NCBI GenBank assembly: GCA_001939145.1
Contig: LSRX01000665.1
Location: forward strand, 1-64,000
Direction: 5' to 3'
Source: Symbiodinium microadriaticum
Taxonomy: Eukaryota > Sar > Dinophyceae > Suessiales > Symbiodiniaceae
DNA: 64,000 nt
Shown: positions 47,839 to 57,081 of the stretch, piece after piece
How positions within the stretch are numbered: position 1 is the first letter of the stretch
How the letters are laid out: the number at the start of each line of letters is the position of its first letter
The notes under the pieces: generated by a model
What the model was told of the DNA's origin: nothing
What the model saw: only the letters and a program-made list of their open reading frames with translations
Database searches by the model: none
Position numbers and translations under genes: made by a program

Positions 47839-48672
47839 CTAAACCCAAATGCCTAAGCCCACTCCAAACCCACTTGTCCTTGTGGTGCTGCTGTGCGTCC
47901 AAGTTGTGGAGGTCGTCACTGAAGTTGTCGAGGTTCTGCTGAGAGTGAGGCTGCTGGTGGTGCTGGACAAGCTTGTGCTGGAGGTCCTTGTCCAACTTGT
48001 CCCTGTCGTGCTCGTGGTTGTGGTCTTGGAGCTCGTGCTGCTACTGCTACTACTGCTACTCGTCGTGCTGGTGCTTTCACTGGTGCTACTGGTGCTGCTG
48101 CTACTAGTGCTGCTTGTCGATTTTGTTCTGCTGGTAGAACTGGTGCTGGTTGTCCACGTTGTCGTTCCGGTGGAACTGCTGCTGCTTGTCGACCCTGTTT
48201 TGCTTGTAGAGCTGCTGCTGGTGCTGGTGCTGCTGGTGCTCGTCAAGGTGGTGCTGCTGGTGCTGCTGCTGCTGGTGCTGCTACTGCTGGTGCTGCTAGT
48301 GGTTGTGGAAGTCTCGCTGGCAGTGCTGCTACTGGTGCTGCTCCCCGTGGTTGAAGTGCTCCGGGTACTGCTGGTGCTGACAGTGCTGCTCCCACTTGTG
48401 GTAGTTGAGAACGAGACCGTTGTAGATGTGCTGCTGGTCGTCTGTGTTGTTGAAGTTGTACTGCTGGCTGTGGAGCTCATGGTGGTGGAGGTCGTTAAAG
48501 TTCGTGTCTCTGTTGTGCTGGAAGATGTGCTCACGGAAGAAGTGGTGCTTATCGAACTGGTGATGGACTGGGTAGAGGAGGTGGTTGTCCTGGAAGCACG
48601 GACTTTTAAGCTCACTTGCAAGATGTCACCCCGCAGCCGCCTTGCAAGTTTCATGTCCCAGAAGCTGTCCAT
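47839..48672 (-). CDS. Ser/Thr-rich tail exon of the RCC1-like gene (probable)
   Basis: A 277-codon open frame on the same strand, beginning MDSFWDMKLARRLRGDILQV and becoming almost pure Ser/Thr from about codon 34 to the end. Such tracts are typical extracellular, potentially O-glycosylated linkers in protist proteins. The complementary strand is also open (318 codons, Leu/Val-rich) purely because of the triplet composition. The junction to exon 11 and the true end are not resolved. It could instead be a separate low-complexity ORF or a triplet-repeat region. Confidence 0.5.
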   Translation of the reverse strand: MDSFWDMKLARRLRGDILQVSLKVRASRTTTSSTQSITSSISTTSSVSTSSSTTETRTLTTSTTMSSTASSTTSTTQTTSSTSTTVSFSTTTSGSSTVSTSSTRSTSTTGSSTSSSTASETSTTTSSTSSSSTSSSSTSSTTLTSTSSTSTSSSSTSKTGSTSSSSSTGTTTWTTSTSSTSRTKSTSSTSSSSTSSTSESTSTTSSSSSSSSTSSKTTTTSTTGTSWTRTSSTSLSSTTSSLTLSRTSTTSVTTSTTWTHSSTTRTSGFGVGLGIWV

Positions 48673-51600
48673 AGAGCTGTACTATATAGTCCCCTATACA
48701 AACCCCTTTACGGACATTTTTAGACTCCAGTACATGTGTGCCGAGCATCGACGTTGTCGGCAAGGTGCCGAAGTCCAGTACGGGCAGGTGGTCACCCAAA
48801 AGTGATGAATCCTGGCCACGGTCTGTTGTGTCGCCATACCCGAGCCACTCGCCATATCCCATACACTTCACGGTGGCATCGTCCAACAGAGCACACTGAA
48901 AACCATTTCCCATGGTTATGTGCTGAGCAGTTCTGCCTGTGCCGTAGTTTGTAGCGGGGAGACTATCTCCCATCTCACCTGATTCATCCCCGACACTCCA
49001 TTCCTGGGTGCATGCTCAGGAATTGAAACCAAACTGTGATAGTATTTGCATGCATTCTCTCTAGAACGGTTTAGGATTTAGGGCGCAGTGATCAGGATGC
49101 CCGAGTATTTACCATAGCACTGTAGCGTGGCAAGTTCTCTTGCTTTCCTGAACAGCAACCCAGATTCATCACTCGGCGTGTCGTCTCCGTGGCCCAGCTT
49201 GCCGTTTCCAGCGCTCCCCCAACACCTGCAGTCGCTGTAGACCAATAATAAGAAATTTGTCAAGCCCCCTAGGGGTTTCTAGGATAACAAACAGGAAAAA
49301 TATTTCCTAAGGCAACTACAGACACTTCGTCCTGTCATCTGAAAGAATTGCGCAAGTCATGTCCCATCCTGCAAAAACCTTCTTGACAGTAAGGCCAGTG
49401 CCCAAGTCCACTGTGGGTATCGTAGCCATCTTTCGGTCGTTTCCCCCTCGATCATGCCGATCACCGTGGCCAAGATGGCCATAGTTAGCATAGCCCCAGC
49501 ATTTGAGGTTGCCATCATCCAAGATCGCCTAGGCAAAGATCTGGCAAAGAACATCCACTAATTTGTTCATAATTTTGATCATCAAGGTGCCTCCTATCTG
49601 AGGATGCAAGGCTTCTTAGCATAAATCAATATTTCAAGCAAACGCTGCCTGGAAACACATGTGTGTTTGTAGCCTGCCACAAAGTCCGTGACCGTCCTTC
49701 CAGCACCCACGTCGATCGCAGGAAGATAATCGCCCATCTGGTTTGCACTTTTTCCAATGTCATTGGTGGTGTCCTGCCTTGGGCAGCTGAACACAGAGCC
49801 GCAATCCCTGAATGCCGCAATGGCCCTGGAAGCCCTCACACTTCGACACATCTTTCCTCATGTGCAGGCCAGGGCGCCCACATTGCCCGTTGTAATTGCC
49901 CCCCCAACACTTCAGCGTATTGTCATCCAGGAGGGCACATACATGGCTGTCTCCTTGTTCCGGCCCCCCCTAAACAGTGCGCCCAGGATCCTACAAGTAG
50001 AACCACTCAGCGCTACCACGCATCAGGTATAGAGTTTAGAGTTTAAATTTATCCGTTATCCGCCTTCTTTTCTCTGAATGGCGGAGCCGAGCGTCCACAC
50101 CCAATCTTTTGCGCGGTTCGGCCGGTTCCCAAATCGACGAAAGGAAGCGCGTCCCCCATTTGTGCTTCGGTGCTCGAACGGTCGGTTTCGTCGCCATAGC
50201 CCAACCTAAGTTCTTAGTGCCCGAAGGCGAACATTATGTGTTTGAGTTTATGCTCCACCAAGACAAGTTAACCAGTCCTCGTCAAGTTGTCAGCAGCATC
50301 TAGAGTCGAGACCACTGCTAGCCACTACCATCATCATTGACATGCCTATTTCCACACTGCCGAATCCATGCATTGCCGGCTCTGGTTTGTGGGCCCTTAC
50401 TGGATTCTGCCACTTGTTTGCTGGGATGCCTCCGAATCGGATCCCCATTTGTTGCAAAGCACCAGGTAGTTAAGGTATTCACATTGAAAGTCGCGTCCTT
50501 ACCATTGAGCTATTCGACCGTACTCTGAGCTCCTGGTCCTAGTATCTCCCTCAATCCGATTGACCACTACCTTCAGAAGGAGGGGGGTGACATCCCCATC
50601 TCCCCTCTCCCAAGTATGGAATATTTCAGAAAATAGCTTGAATTCTTCTGATGTGGGGGAAGACATCTGTGAAGTTTCACCTGACTGGTTCGGATGCGAC
50701 ATCATGTAACATGAAGACATGTGTGGCTGTGAGAAGGCTCTCCTTTTTTCTGGCTGGTAGGCCGCACACGTGTTCCCCAATGCGCTGCATTTGTCACTGT
50801 GTCCCCCCCAACCTAGACCCGCAAGGCCGGCAGTGCTGTTGTGTGCACCTCACGCAGGAATCGCAGAAAGTCTTTCTGTGGCCGGGTCTCGGCCGGCGCC
50901 ACAGCAGCAAACTTCGAGTAAACGAACCACGAGTAGTCCTTGAAAATGCTCCGAGAAGTACCTCACCCATTCCCCTCAGCCATTTGCCGAGACACTTCCC
51001 GGAGCATTTTCAGCACGAGGCAACCCAAGGACTACTCGTGGTGCGTCTACTCGATGTTTGCTGCTGTGGCGCCGGCCGAGAGTCGGCCACGGAAAGACTT
51101 TCTGCGATGCCTGCGTGAGGTGCACACAACAGCACCGCCGGCCTTGCCGGTCTATTTCACCATGTGACCCCCCCCCCTCAAATTTCAAGCAGAAGGGACT
51201 CGTGATCCCTATGGTAGTCCCCTAAATAATCCCCCGATTGAAGCGCTCTTTAAGGAGTTTAAAGCTACAGTTCATTGAGCCCAGCGCCGTCGATTAAGAA
51301 GGCTTCATGAGCTTGGAAAAAGGAGGCCGGGGCTCCGTCGCGAGCTGCGCTTTAATACATGACTTGAGGGCTCAGGGCTTGACCCCAAAACCACAAACTC
51401 CTAAATAGCATGCTAATCTTCATTCTCTTTTCCATTAGCATTTACCAGGACCTAGACCCTATAAACCCAAAGCCGACTTGAGGGTGTACCTGCGCACCCT
51501 GCGTTTTTAGGGCCAGTTACAAAGGAAGACCCTACTCCAAGTCATACTTGTTGGGATGTGTTGGGACGCAGGAATGCATGGACCCTTCTCCATAAGCAAA

Positions 51601-54600
51601 CAGGACAGACTTTCAGCTCCAGCTGATTCTGTTGAATTTCTATGGAATTTAAGAACCCTAAGCCCTAAACCCCTAAACCCTAAACACCTGCGAGGAACTG
51701 GAGCTTCCACTTCTCTCAAGTCAATCTATCTTGTATCTGTTACAAAAAAGAGAGGGCTTTATGCAGTTCGTAGGAACATACGTTCGGCTTGGCTCTACCA
51801 GTGGCCAAATTCGGGAAAGGTTGGTAGTTTTGGGCTCGTTTCTCAAGAGAGTGTCTCAAACCCATGGCCCTACGATTCGCCATATAGAACCCTTAGTAAA
51901 CTGGCTCCGCATTACAGTAGACGTCTTTGATTGTTGGCTCCTCAACTTTCTTGCCATAATCCCTCACTGAATATGCTTCTTCTGCAAAGGCAATCACAAG
52001 TGCTGAGTTTCTTGTTTTCTGTTCAGGAAGGCAAGTAATGCATTGATTTTTCAAAAAACGCGTGGGAACTGTGCCTCAACTTTCCTTCTCAGATCCATGG
52101 TTCTTGTGATTCACCATATAAATCTCTAAGTACATTTGCTGCGTTCTGAGCAGAAACTCTGAAATCTTGGCTATTCGCCTTTCTTTATGGACTGTATGTC
52201 AAAATTAAGAGGAATTCTCAAGTCTTGAGCCTCTTTTATCCCCTACATAACTCCTGATGGAACGTGTCTCAAATTTTAGCAGGAACTAGTATATATTCAG
52301 AATGCAGATTTAGGTTCCCCAAGGACTCACTGTCTTCATGTTACAGAACTTGACTCTGAAGCTGGTCTCTTATGGCATGGATGCCGACGTGCAAAACGCA
52401 GGGGCACACCTACACCCTTTAACCCCTAGGTCCTATAAATGTAAACCCATAAATCCTAAACCCTTCAAACTCTAAACCCTAAGCCCTACAAGCCCTATAA
52501 GCCCAAAGCCCTAGAGTCCTAGAGTTGGAAGCTGCAACAAGGCAGCTTGCCACCATTGTTCCAGCCCCAGCACTTCCTTGGTTGCTCTTAAGGAACTTAC
52601 TTTGAGCTACAATGTGGAGAAGCCATATCAATTATAACATATACCCCTTACCGTAACTGCTAAGGAACCTGATTTAAGTTACATACCGAGGAAACCGTAG
52701 TAACTACCTTAATTTTGAACAGTGTAGCTTCCTTAACAGCAACCCAGCTTCACCAGGTTGTTGTCCAACAGCGCGCACGCATATCGGTCGCCGACGGCGA
52801 TCTGCCTCTGGGCATCCACCCTAAACCCTAAACCCTGAACCCTGAACCCTAAACCCTAAGCATCGGACAACGGAATGGAAGGAGCTAAATCCGGCTTGCG
52901 GGTTTACTGTAGGGGCCTTAATTAGAATAGGGTGTTGGTTATACTAGAATTACAATAAGGAACCTCCAAAACAGTGTAGGTAATTATCTAGGCTCCTATA
53001 TTACAGTGCTTTGGGCTTAGGGTTGTTACAGAATTTATAGGGTTATGGGTTCAGGGTTTATAGGGTTTAGGGCTTATAAGGCCTCTAGGGTTTGGGTTTG
53101 TCAGGATATGTAAGGCACATCGGCACATCTGTCATTACTCAGATTCTAAGGAATGTCACACCAAAACGATTCCTGGGGTACACCCACAGCTACTGTAGGG
53201 GCCTTAATAATTGGAAAAGGGTTCTGGGGCCCATTATATTATAAATGTAATATGGAACCCCCAAATTAATATAGGTTGATAAGGCCGCTACATTACACCC
53301 ACAGCTACAAGCTCTGGGAACTGTTGATGAGCGCTCAGCCAACAAGCTGATCCGAAGAGGCCTTCCATACTGATGATACCGAACCCGGCATGCATAATGT
53401 AAGGGCCTTACTGATTACCAATACTATTGTGGGGGTTCCTTAATTATAGTTATAGTACAATCAGTATAGCATACGCCAAAACTCTATTCTGATTATTAAG
53501 GCCCCTATATCGACCTGAAGACCTGAGGAAATTCTGAAATTGAGGATTGAAAGGACCTGTAGGATTGAAGGTATCAGCAGTGTTTCTTGACTAGCCTTGA
53601 TTTCCTCATTGAATCCTCACTCAGCCACCCTCAGCCCTGCTGGCCGCCCTAAATGCCTACAGCTTACTAGTCTGAATTCCCCAGTTGAACCTACACCCAA
53701 AGCCTTGCCCCAGGCCACTACATTGGGAATACATAGACGCCCGAACGTACTTGCCACTACCTCTCTCGTGGTCACTATCAGTGGGTGCGGGCCGAACCTG
53801 ACCTAAGCCGCGGATTAAGCTGTAGGTTCTATGGAAGCCTAAATAATTACTAATACTATTCCTTGGGGTTCCTTACCATAACTATACTATGAAGGCACCC
53901 AAAACGCTATTCTACTTATGAAGGCCCATACAATAAATGGGGCGACAGGTCGAGCCTGCTGACCGAGAATCAACGTTGGGGCCGTCAACCCGCAACTCGG
54001 CGTAATTGTAACATTGCCCTGGGAGCCTATGCTGGAACTGCTGTTCCTGAAAAGGAAGATCTTCGTAGAGAGACGGAGAGCGATATGATTATATATATAT
54101 ATATATATATATATGTACATATGTATATACACATTGTTTGAGAAGCCCCATATGTGAATGGTGAGAATTCTGGTCTCCTTGCGGGTCTCCAATTTACATG
54201 GTCTCTACACTCCATGGTGTTACCAAGCCGGAATCATGGTTTTCACAACTCTTCACGTAGGGTCGGTCTTGTATAGTCTCCGGTTCGCTTCCCGACTAGC
54301 GGTCAATAACCACCAGGTCAGTGGATTCTCGGATGGTTCATGTACGCCCTGATTTTGAAATTACAATTCAACAGTTCGGCTCCCTACTTTGGTACCCAAG
54401 CGGGGGTCAGGCAAATCGATGCATTGCCCGAGTTGCTTGGCAGTTCGACCTGATCCTAAGCTGATAGCCGGAAGGAAGTCGCCAAGCTCGAACGCATCGT
54501 CGCCGATCTTCGAATCGGTGACGCCGATGTCGGATAAGACCTGATCCAACGCGAAACCACGCCACACCCACTTTTGGGAAACGGCTCAGTAGATATACTT

Positions 54601-55819
54601 TTACTCACCCTACCCGCTTGAAAGGATAGTAGTGGTTTTGCGCGACTTTTTCGGGTTCCATATTAATAGCGTATTTATTTTTATTAGCAGAAGCATTGCT
54701 CAATTTGGGAAAACTTCATAGCAGACGTTACGGATTCACCCAACCCCCAAAAAAGCCAAAGTTTGGACAATACAGTCCAGGCCTTTGCAGCCACCTACCT
54801 CACTGGCGCGATCACGCACATCATCCGCGAATAAAGTCTGCATGATCACTGCTTGATTTCTTTGCAATGCCAGGACTACAGCTCAAGATATTGAGGGTTT
54901 TCAGGTTGAGGGTTTAGGGGTTGAGGGTTGGTAGCCGCCGCGACACTGTGTCCGGTTGTCCGGATGCGCCGTTTGCAGTCTGTCCGTAGCATTTGACCAG
55001 GCCATTGTCCATTAGAACACACATCCTGGGCTTGTTGGGCTCCCGGTAATGGTGTCTGCATACTTGGAGGTTCATGGGTAGTTCGAACGGGCCTGTAAAT
55101 CCTTGCATATGGGTTAAAACCATAGTTATCCTACTTGTAACCCTACTTAATAACTACCCATGATCCTACAAGTAAATCCCCTGAGACCCCATTAACATAA
55201 CATTCCCTCGTACCCCAGTCATTCCAAAGCACATGTGACTTTCAGGGAGAATCTGGGCCCCCTAATTCGGCAGGGGCGTAAAATGTGGATTTGGGGCATT
55301 TTGTAACATAGCTGGCTTAGGTTTTGGTCCAGCGTCATCAGGATACTATTTTGGATTATTCCGGCCTTTACATTGCCATCTGTTTATTTGCCATGGGGTC
55401 CCGATGTGAGCCAGAGTGCAGTCTGATTGGTATACACTAATAAAACAGCTAGTTACGTTTACTCTTCACGATTGCTGTGTATGACTGCCATGTATGATTC
55501 ATGTTCATTATGGCCTATCTACGACCACTAGTTCTCATTCCTATGACTATCATTACAACAGAATTTAACCCAACAGAAAACCCTAAGGTGCACAGGAGCA
55601 GTCAAGAATCGCATAAGCTGAGACGCCAATGTCCACAGCTGTTCTGCCGACACCAAAATCGGCGGAGGGTAAATTATCCCCCATTTGGTTGGCAGCGTTT
55701 CCGATGAAAGCTTCAATGCCCGTCGCTTGCATACCATTGAAAAGCCGGCCCCAGCACTTTACGGAGTCATCATCGAGAATGACGCAAGTTGCCCGTCCAT
55801 AGTGGTAACCCACGAGTTT
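47839..55819 (-). CDS. RCC1-like beta-propeller protein with Ser/Thr-rich tail (multi-exon)
   Basis: At least eleven exons can be joined in unbroken phase from 55819 down to about 48740. They encode seven consecutive RCC1-like repeats of the form CALLDD-x2-VKCWG ... MGD-x-LP-x-VDLG-x-GRTA. RCC1 repeats fold as blades of a seven-bladed propeller and usually mediate protein or membrane binding; the substrate here cannot be told. This variant, with the MGDxLP and GRTA motifs, is common in large protist and bacterial proteins and does not imply chromatin binding. A Ser/Thr-rich exon follows at 47839-48672. The start codon and any upstream exons were not found, and exon 11's 3' end is unclear. Introns of 100-2341 bp use GC (five), GT (four) and GA (one) donors with AG acceptors. 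No promoter or spliced-leader site was recognised. Confidence 0.88.
48672..48735. mobile_element. M2 hairpin element inside the RCC1-like gene
   Basis: AGCTGTACTATATAGTCCCC at one side and TTAGACTCCAGTAC at the other, with core CTATACAAACCCCTTTACGG, as in M2. It lies between exon 11 and the Ser/Thr-rich frame. Confidence 0.6.
48740..48978 (-). CDS. RCC1-like gene, exon 11 seen (3' end uncertain)
   Basis: Encodes EMGDSLPATNYGTGRTAQHI, then GFQCALLDDATVKCMGYGEW and LLGDHLPVLDFGT. The last repeat has Met in place of Trp in KCWG. After DFGT the homology stops and the frame runs into an M2 hairpin at 48672-48735, so the true donor is not determined. Confidence 0.82.
49173..49225 (-). CDS. RCC1-like gene, exon 10 seen
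   Basis: 53 bp encoding CWGSAGNGKLGHGDDTP. Acceptor CTGCAG, donor GT (GTGATGAA), phase 1. Confidence 0.85.
49326..49528 (-). CDS. RCC1-like gene, exon 9 seen
   Basis: 203 bp encoding AILDDGNLKCWGYANYGHLG, a variant without MGD (KMATIPTVDLGTGLTVKKV), and FAGWDMTCAILSDDRT. Acceptor CCTAG, donor GT (GTGTCTG), phase 2. Confidence 0.88.
49657..49777 (-). CDS. RCC1-like gene, exon 8 seen
   Basis: 121 bp encoding QDTTNDIGKSANQMGDYLPA then IDVGAGRTVTDFVAGYKHTC. Acceptor CCAAG, donor GT (GTTTCC), phase 0. Confidence 0.88.
49878..49953 (-). CDS. RCC1-like gene, exon 7 seen
   Basis: 76 bp encoding DSHVCALLDDNTLKCWGGNY and NGQC. Acceptor ACAAG, donor GC (GCGCCC), phase 2. Confidence 0.85.
50093..50205 (-). 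CDS. RCC1-like gene, exon 6 seen
   Basis: 113 bp encoding LGYGDETDRSSTEAQMGDAL then PFVDLGTGRTAQKIGCG. Acceptor CTTAG, donor GC (GCTCGG), phase 1. Confidence 0.88.
50814..51154. repeat. large inverted repeat with protein-like arms
   Basis: Arms of about 120-145 bases (50814-50959 and 50994-51154) are inverted copies, from AGACC...GCAAGGCCGG to CCGGCCTTGCCGGTCT, with a loop of about 35 bases and small internal offsets. Each arm, read in the same direction relative to itself, stays open and encodes a version of FAAVAPAE-x-RP-x-KDFLR-x-LREVH. Confidence 0.85.
51209..51277. mobile_element. M2-type element, diverged
   Basis: ATGGTAGTCCCCTAAATAAT left and CTTTAAGGAGTTTAAAGCTA right. Confidence 0.45.
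52547..52576 (-). CDS. RCC1-like gene, exon 5 seen (30-bp micro-exon)
   Basis: Encodes only KCWGWNNGG and parts of two codons. Acceptor CCAAG, donor GC (GCTGCC). It is needed to complete the third repeat, and phases match on both sides. Confidence 0.75.
52752..52805 (-). CDS. RCC1-like gene, exon 4 seen
   Basis: 54 bp encoding QIAVGDRYACALLDNNL. Acceptor CAGAG before GCAGATC. The only in-frame donor to the next exon begins GA (GAAGCTGG), phase 2. Confidence 0.75.
52908..53001. mobile_element. M1 hairpin element (intronic)
   Basis: TGTAGGGGCCTTAATTAGAA left, GTAGGTAATTATCTAGGCTC plus CTATAT right. No clear target duplication. Confidence 0.75.
53194..53293. mobile_element. M1 hairpin element with 15-bp target duplication
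   Basis: 100 bp from TGTAGGGGCCTTAATAATTG to AAGGCCGCTACAT. It is flanked by identical TACACCCACAGCTAC at 53179-53193 and 53294-53308. This copy defines the ends of the family. Confidence 0.9.
53398..53509. mobile_element. M1 hairpin element (intronic)
   Basis: TGTAAGGGCCTTACTGATTA left, TTCTGATTATTAAGGCCCCT right, core TAATTATAGTTATAGTACAA. 112 bp. Confidence 0.75.
53830..53931. mobile_element. M1 hairpin element (intronic, diverged)
   Basis: TATGGAAGCCTAAATAATTA left; CTATTCTACTTATGAAGGCC right. Confidence 0.65.
54090..54118 (+). repeat. (AT)n microsatellite
   Basis: About 13 AT units followed by GTACATATGTATATAC. Confidence 0.95.
54428..54540 (-). CDS. RCC1-like gene, exon 3 seen
   Basis: Encodes VLSDIGVTDSKIGDDAFELG then DFLPAISLGSGRTAKQL. 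Acceptor ATCAG, donor GC (GCAATGC), phase 2. The length, 113 bp, equals exon 6, which encodes the same part of another repeat. Confidence 0.85.
54947..55062 (-). CDS. RCC1-like gene, exon 2 seen
   Basis: Encodes VCRHHYREPNKPRMCVLMDN and GLVKCYGQTANGASGQPDT. The acceptor AAG at 55063-55065 is the tip of an M4 hairpin element. The donor is GT (GTGTCGCG), phase 0. Confidence 0.82.
55063..55171. mobile_element. M4 hairpin element at an intron end
   Basis: CTTGGAGGTTCATGGGTAGT at 55063-55082 is matched by ACTACCCATGATCCTACAAG near 55149-55168. On the gene strand its terminal CTCCAAG ends the intron between exons 1 and 2, so the element supplies the AG acceptor. Confidence 0.75.
55627..55819 (-). 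CDS. RCC1-like gene, exon 1 seen
   Basis: Encodes the first repeat seen: GYHYGRATCVILDDDSVKCW, then NAANQMGDNLPSADFGVGRT. It starts after CCGAAG, so a preceding exon must exist. It ends in ATTG with a GC donor (GCGTCTC) in phase 1. Confidence 0.85.
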
Positions 55820-55851
55820 CTTCGGTGAGTACCTCGGCTTTTGGCTGCTCA

Positions 55852-55852
55852 N
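55852..55852. other. single N
   Basis: One unresolved base 33 bases upstream of the first RCC1-like exon. A lost or collapsed stretch here could hide the preceding exon. Confidence 0.9.
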
Positions 55853-56440
55853 TCATGTCTATTCTCAAGCTCAAAAAGGCACCTCCTCCAATATCAAGGC
55901 ACCGCATCTCCTTGCCATTCATATACCCGGTTGAGACTCTTCGTTATTGGGAGGGGGTGGGGGTCTTAATGTCGGAGCATGTTATTGCAAAGTCACACGG
56001 AGCCACAGACGTCAGCAAGTCCATGATCAAATGTATAAAGCAGAGGGTCCAGCAACGAGCACGAAAAGGAACCAACTGAGGAGACGGGTTATGGAAAACC
56101 AATGGTCGATATGCCACAAAACGGAGGAAAAGAATGGGACAGATTGAGAGAGAGAGAGAGAGAGAGGCGAAACACACAACAGGAACCTTAAATCCTAAAC
56201 CCTTAGGCTTTACAAGCGGGCAGTCTCCCAAAAGCCTTCTGTACCACCCCCAAGCTATCAAAACCTGCTGGGGGACCCTTATGGGTTTACTTGAACCACC
56301 CCAAAATTGCGCAACCTCTATGCTATAGCTTTTTACTAACCCCTAATAGGCACTGAATCCTGAGATCCTGAACCTAAATATCTCTATAGGCTTCTACCAA
56401 CTCTAAATACGCTCAAAATCCCGAACAAACTAAACCTAAA

Positions 56441-56532
56441 CGCCCTAATGATTAGAATAGGGTTTGGGGGCCAGTGTACTATAATTATCATGAGGAACCC
56501 CAAAATAGTAGGTAATTATTCAGGCCCCTATA
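56441..56532. mobile_element. M1 hairpin element
   Basis: CGCCCTAATGATTAGAATAG left, GTAGGTAATTATTCAGGCCC right. Confidence 0.65.
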
Positions 56533-56978
56533 TTGCGGAACCCTGAACCCAATTTTCCCTAGACCCTTAGCATTCCCTAACACCGGTTTCCATGAACCCA
56601 AACATCCCTGAGCCCTGAACACAAACAGCCCGGAACCCAACCATCTCCAAGCCTCAAAATCCTAAACCCAAAAGATCCCTAAACCCTAAGCCCTATAGAC
56701 CCCTAAACCCCAAATTGAAAAAAGGACTCCCCGAGGCCCCTGTCGCATAGACCAGCTTCTTTGGCAGCCTTAGCCGGCCGCTGAAAAAAACCAGCAAGAG
56801 GTTCACAGAGGGAACCAGCAAGAGGTTCACAGAGGGGTGTCGTAGGGTGTAGGGTTTGGGCCCTAAACCCTAAACCCTGAACCCTAAACCCTAGGTTTGG
56901 GGGATTTTTTGGGAGTTTCCGAGTTGCAGGCGTGAAGTTTCGGGCCTAAAGTTTTGGGTTTTGGGTCCATATCATTAA

Positions 56979-57081
56979 TGTCGGAGCCTTGACAAATGAC
57001 ACTTTGGTTTTGGGGTATATTATACGATAATTATAAGAAGGAGCCCCCCTAAAATAGTATAGGCAACTACTAAGGCCCCTA
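56979..57081. mobile_element. M1 hairpin element, diverged
   Basis: ATGTCGGAGCCTTGACAAAT left, core GGGGTATATTATACGATAAT, right ACTACTAAGGCCCCTAATTA. Confidence 0.65.

Larger units (their letters stand above)
50206..52546 (-). other. 2.3-kb intron of the RCC1-like gene
   Basis: Bounded by GC (exon 5 side) and AG (exon 6 side). It contains a large inverted repeat at 50814-51154, an M2 copy at 51209-51277, telomere-like patches at 51655-51690 and 52415-52515, and otherwise unassigned sequence. No additional RCC1-like exon was recognised and none is required by phase. Confidence 0.65.
52806..54427 (-). other. 1.6-kb intron of the RCC1-like gene packed with M1 copies
   Basis: GC donor, AG acceptor. 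Contains four M1 elements (52908, 53194, 53398, 53830), telomere-like patches at 52815-52862 and 53040-53100, and an (AT)n tract at 54090-54118. Confidence 0.75.

Noticed and set aside
47849-48805. 318-codon Leu/Val-rich open frame on the plus strand
   Set aside because: It is the complement of the Ser/Thr-rich triplet tract and of RCC1-like exon 11, which carry the recognisable coding signal on the other strand.
50465-50525. tRNA-like sequence on the minus strand (TAGCTCAATGG resembles an A box)
   Set aside because: No T-arm with a B box at the right distance and no convincing acceptor stem.
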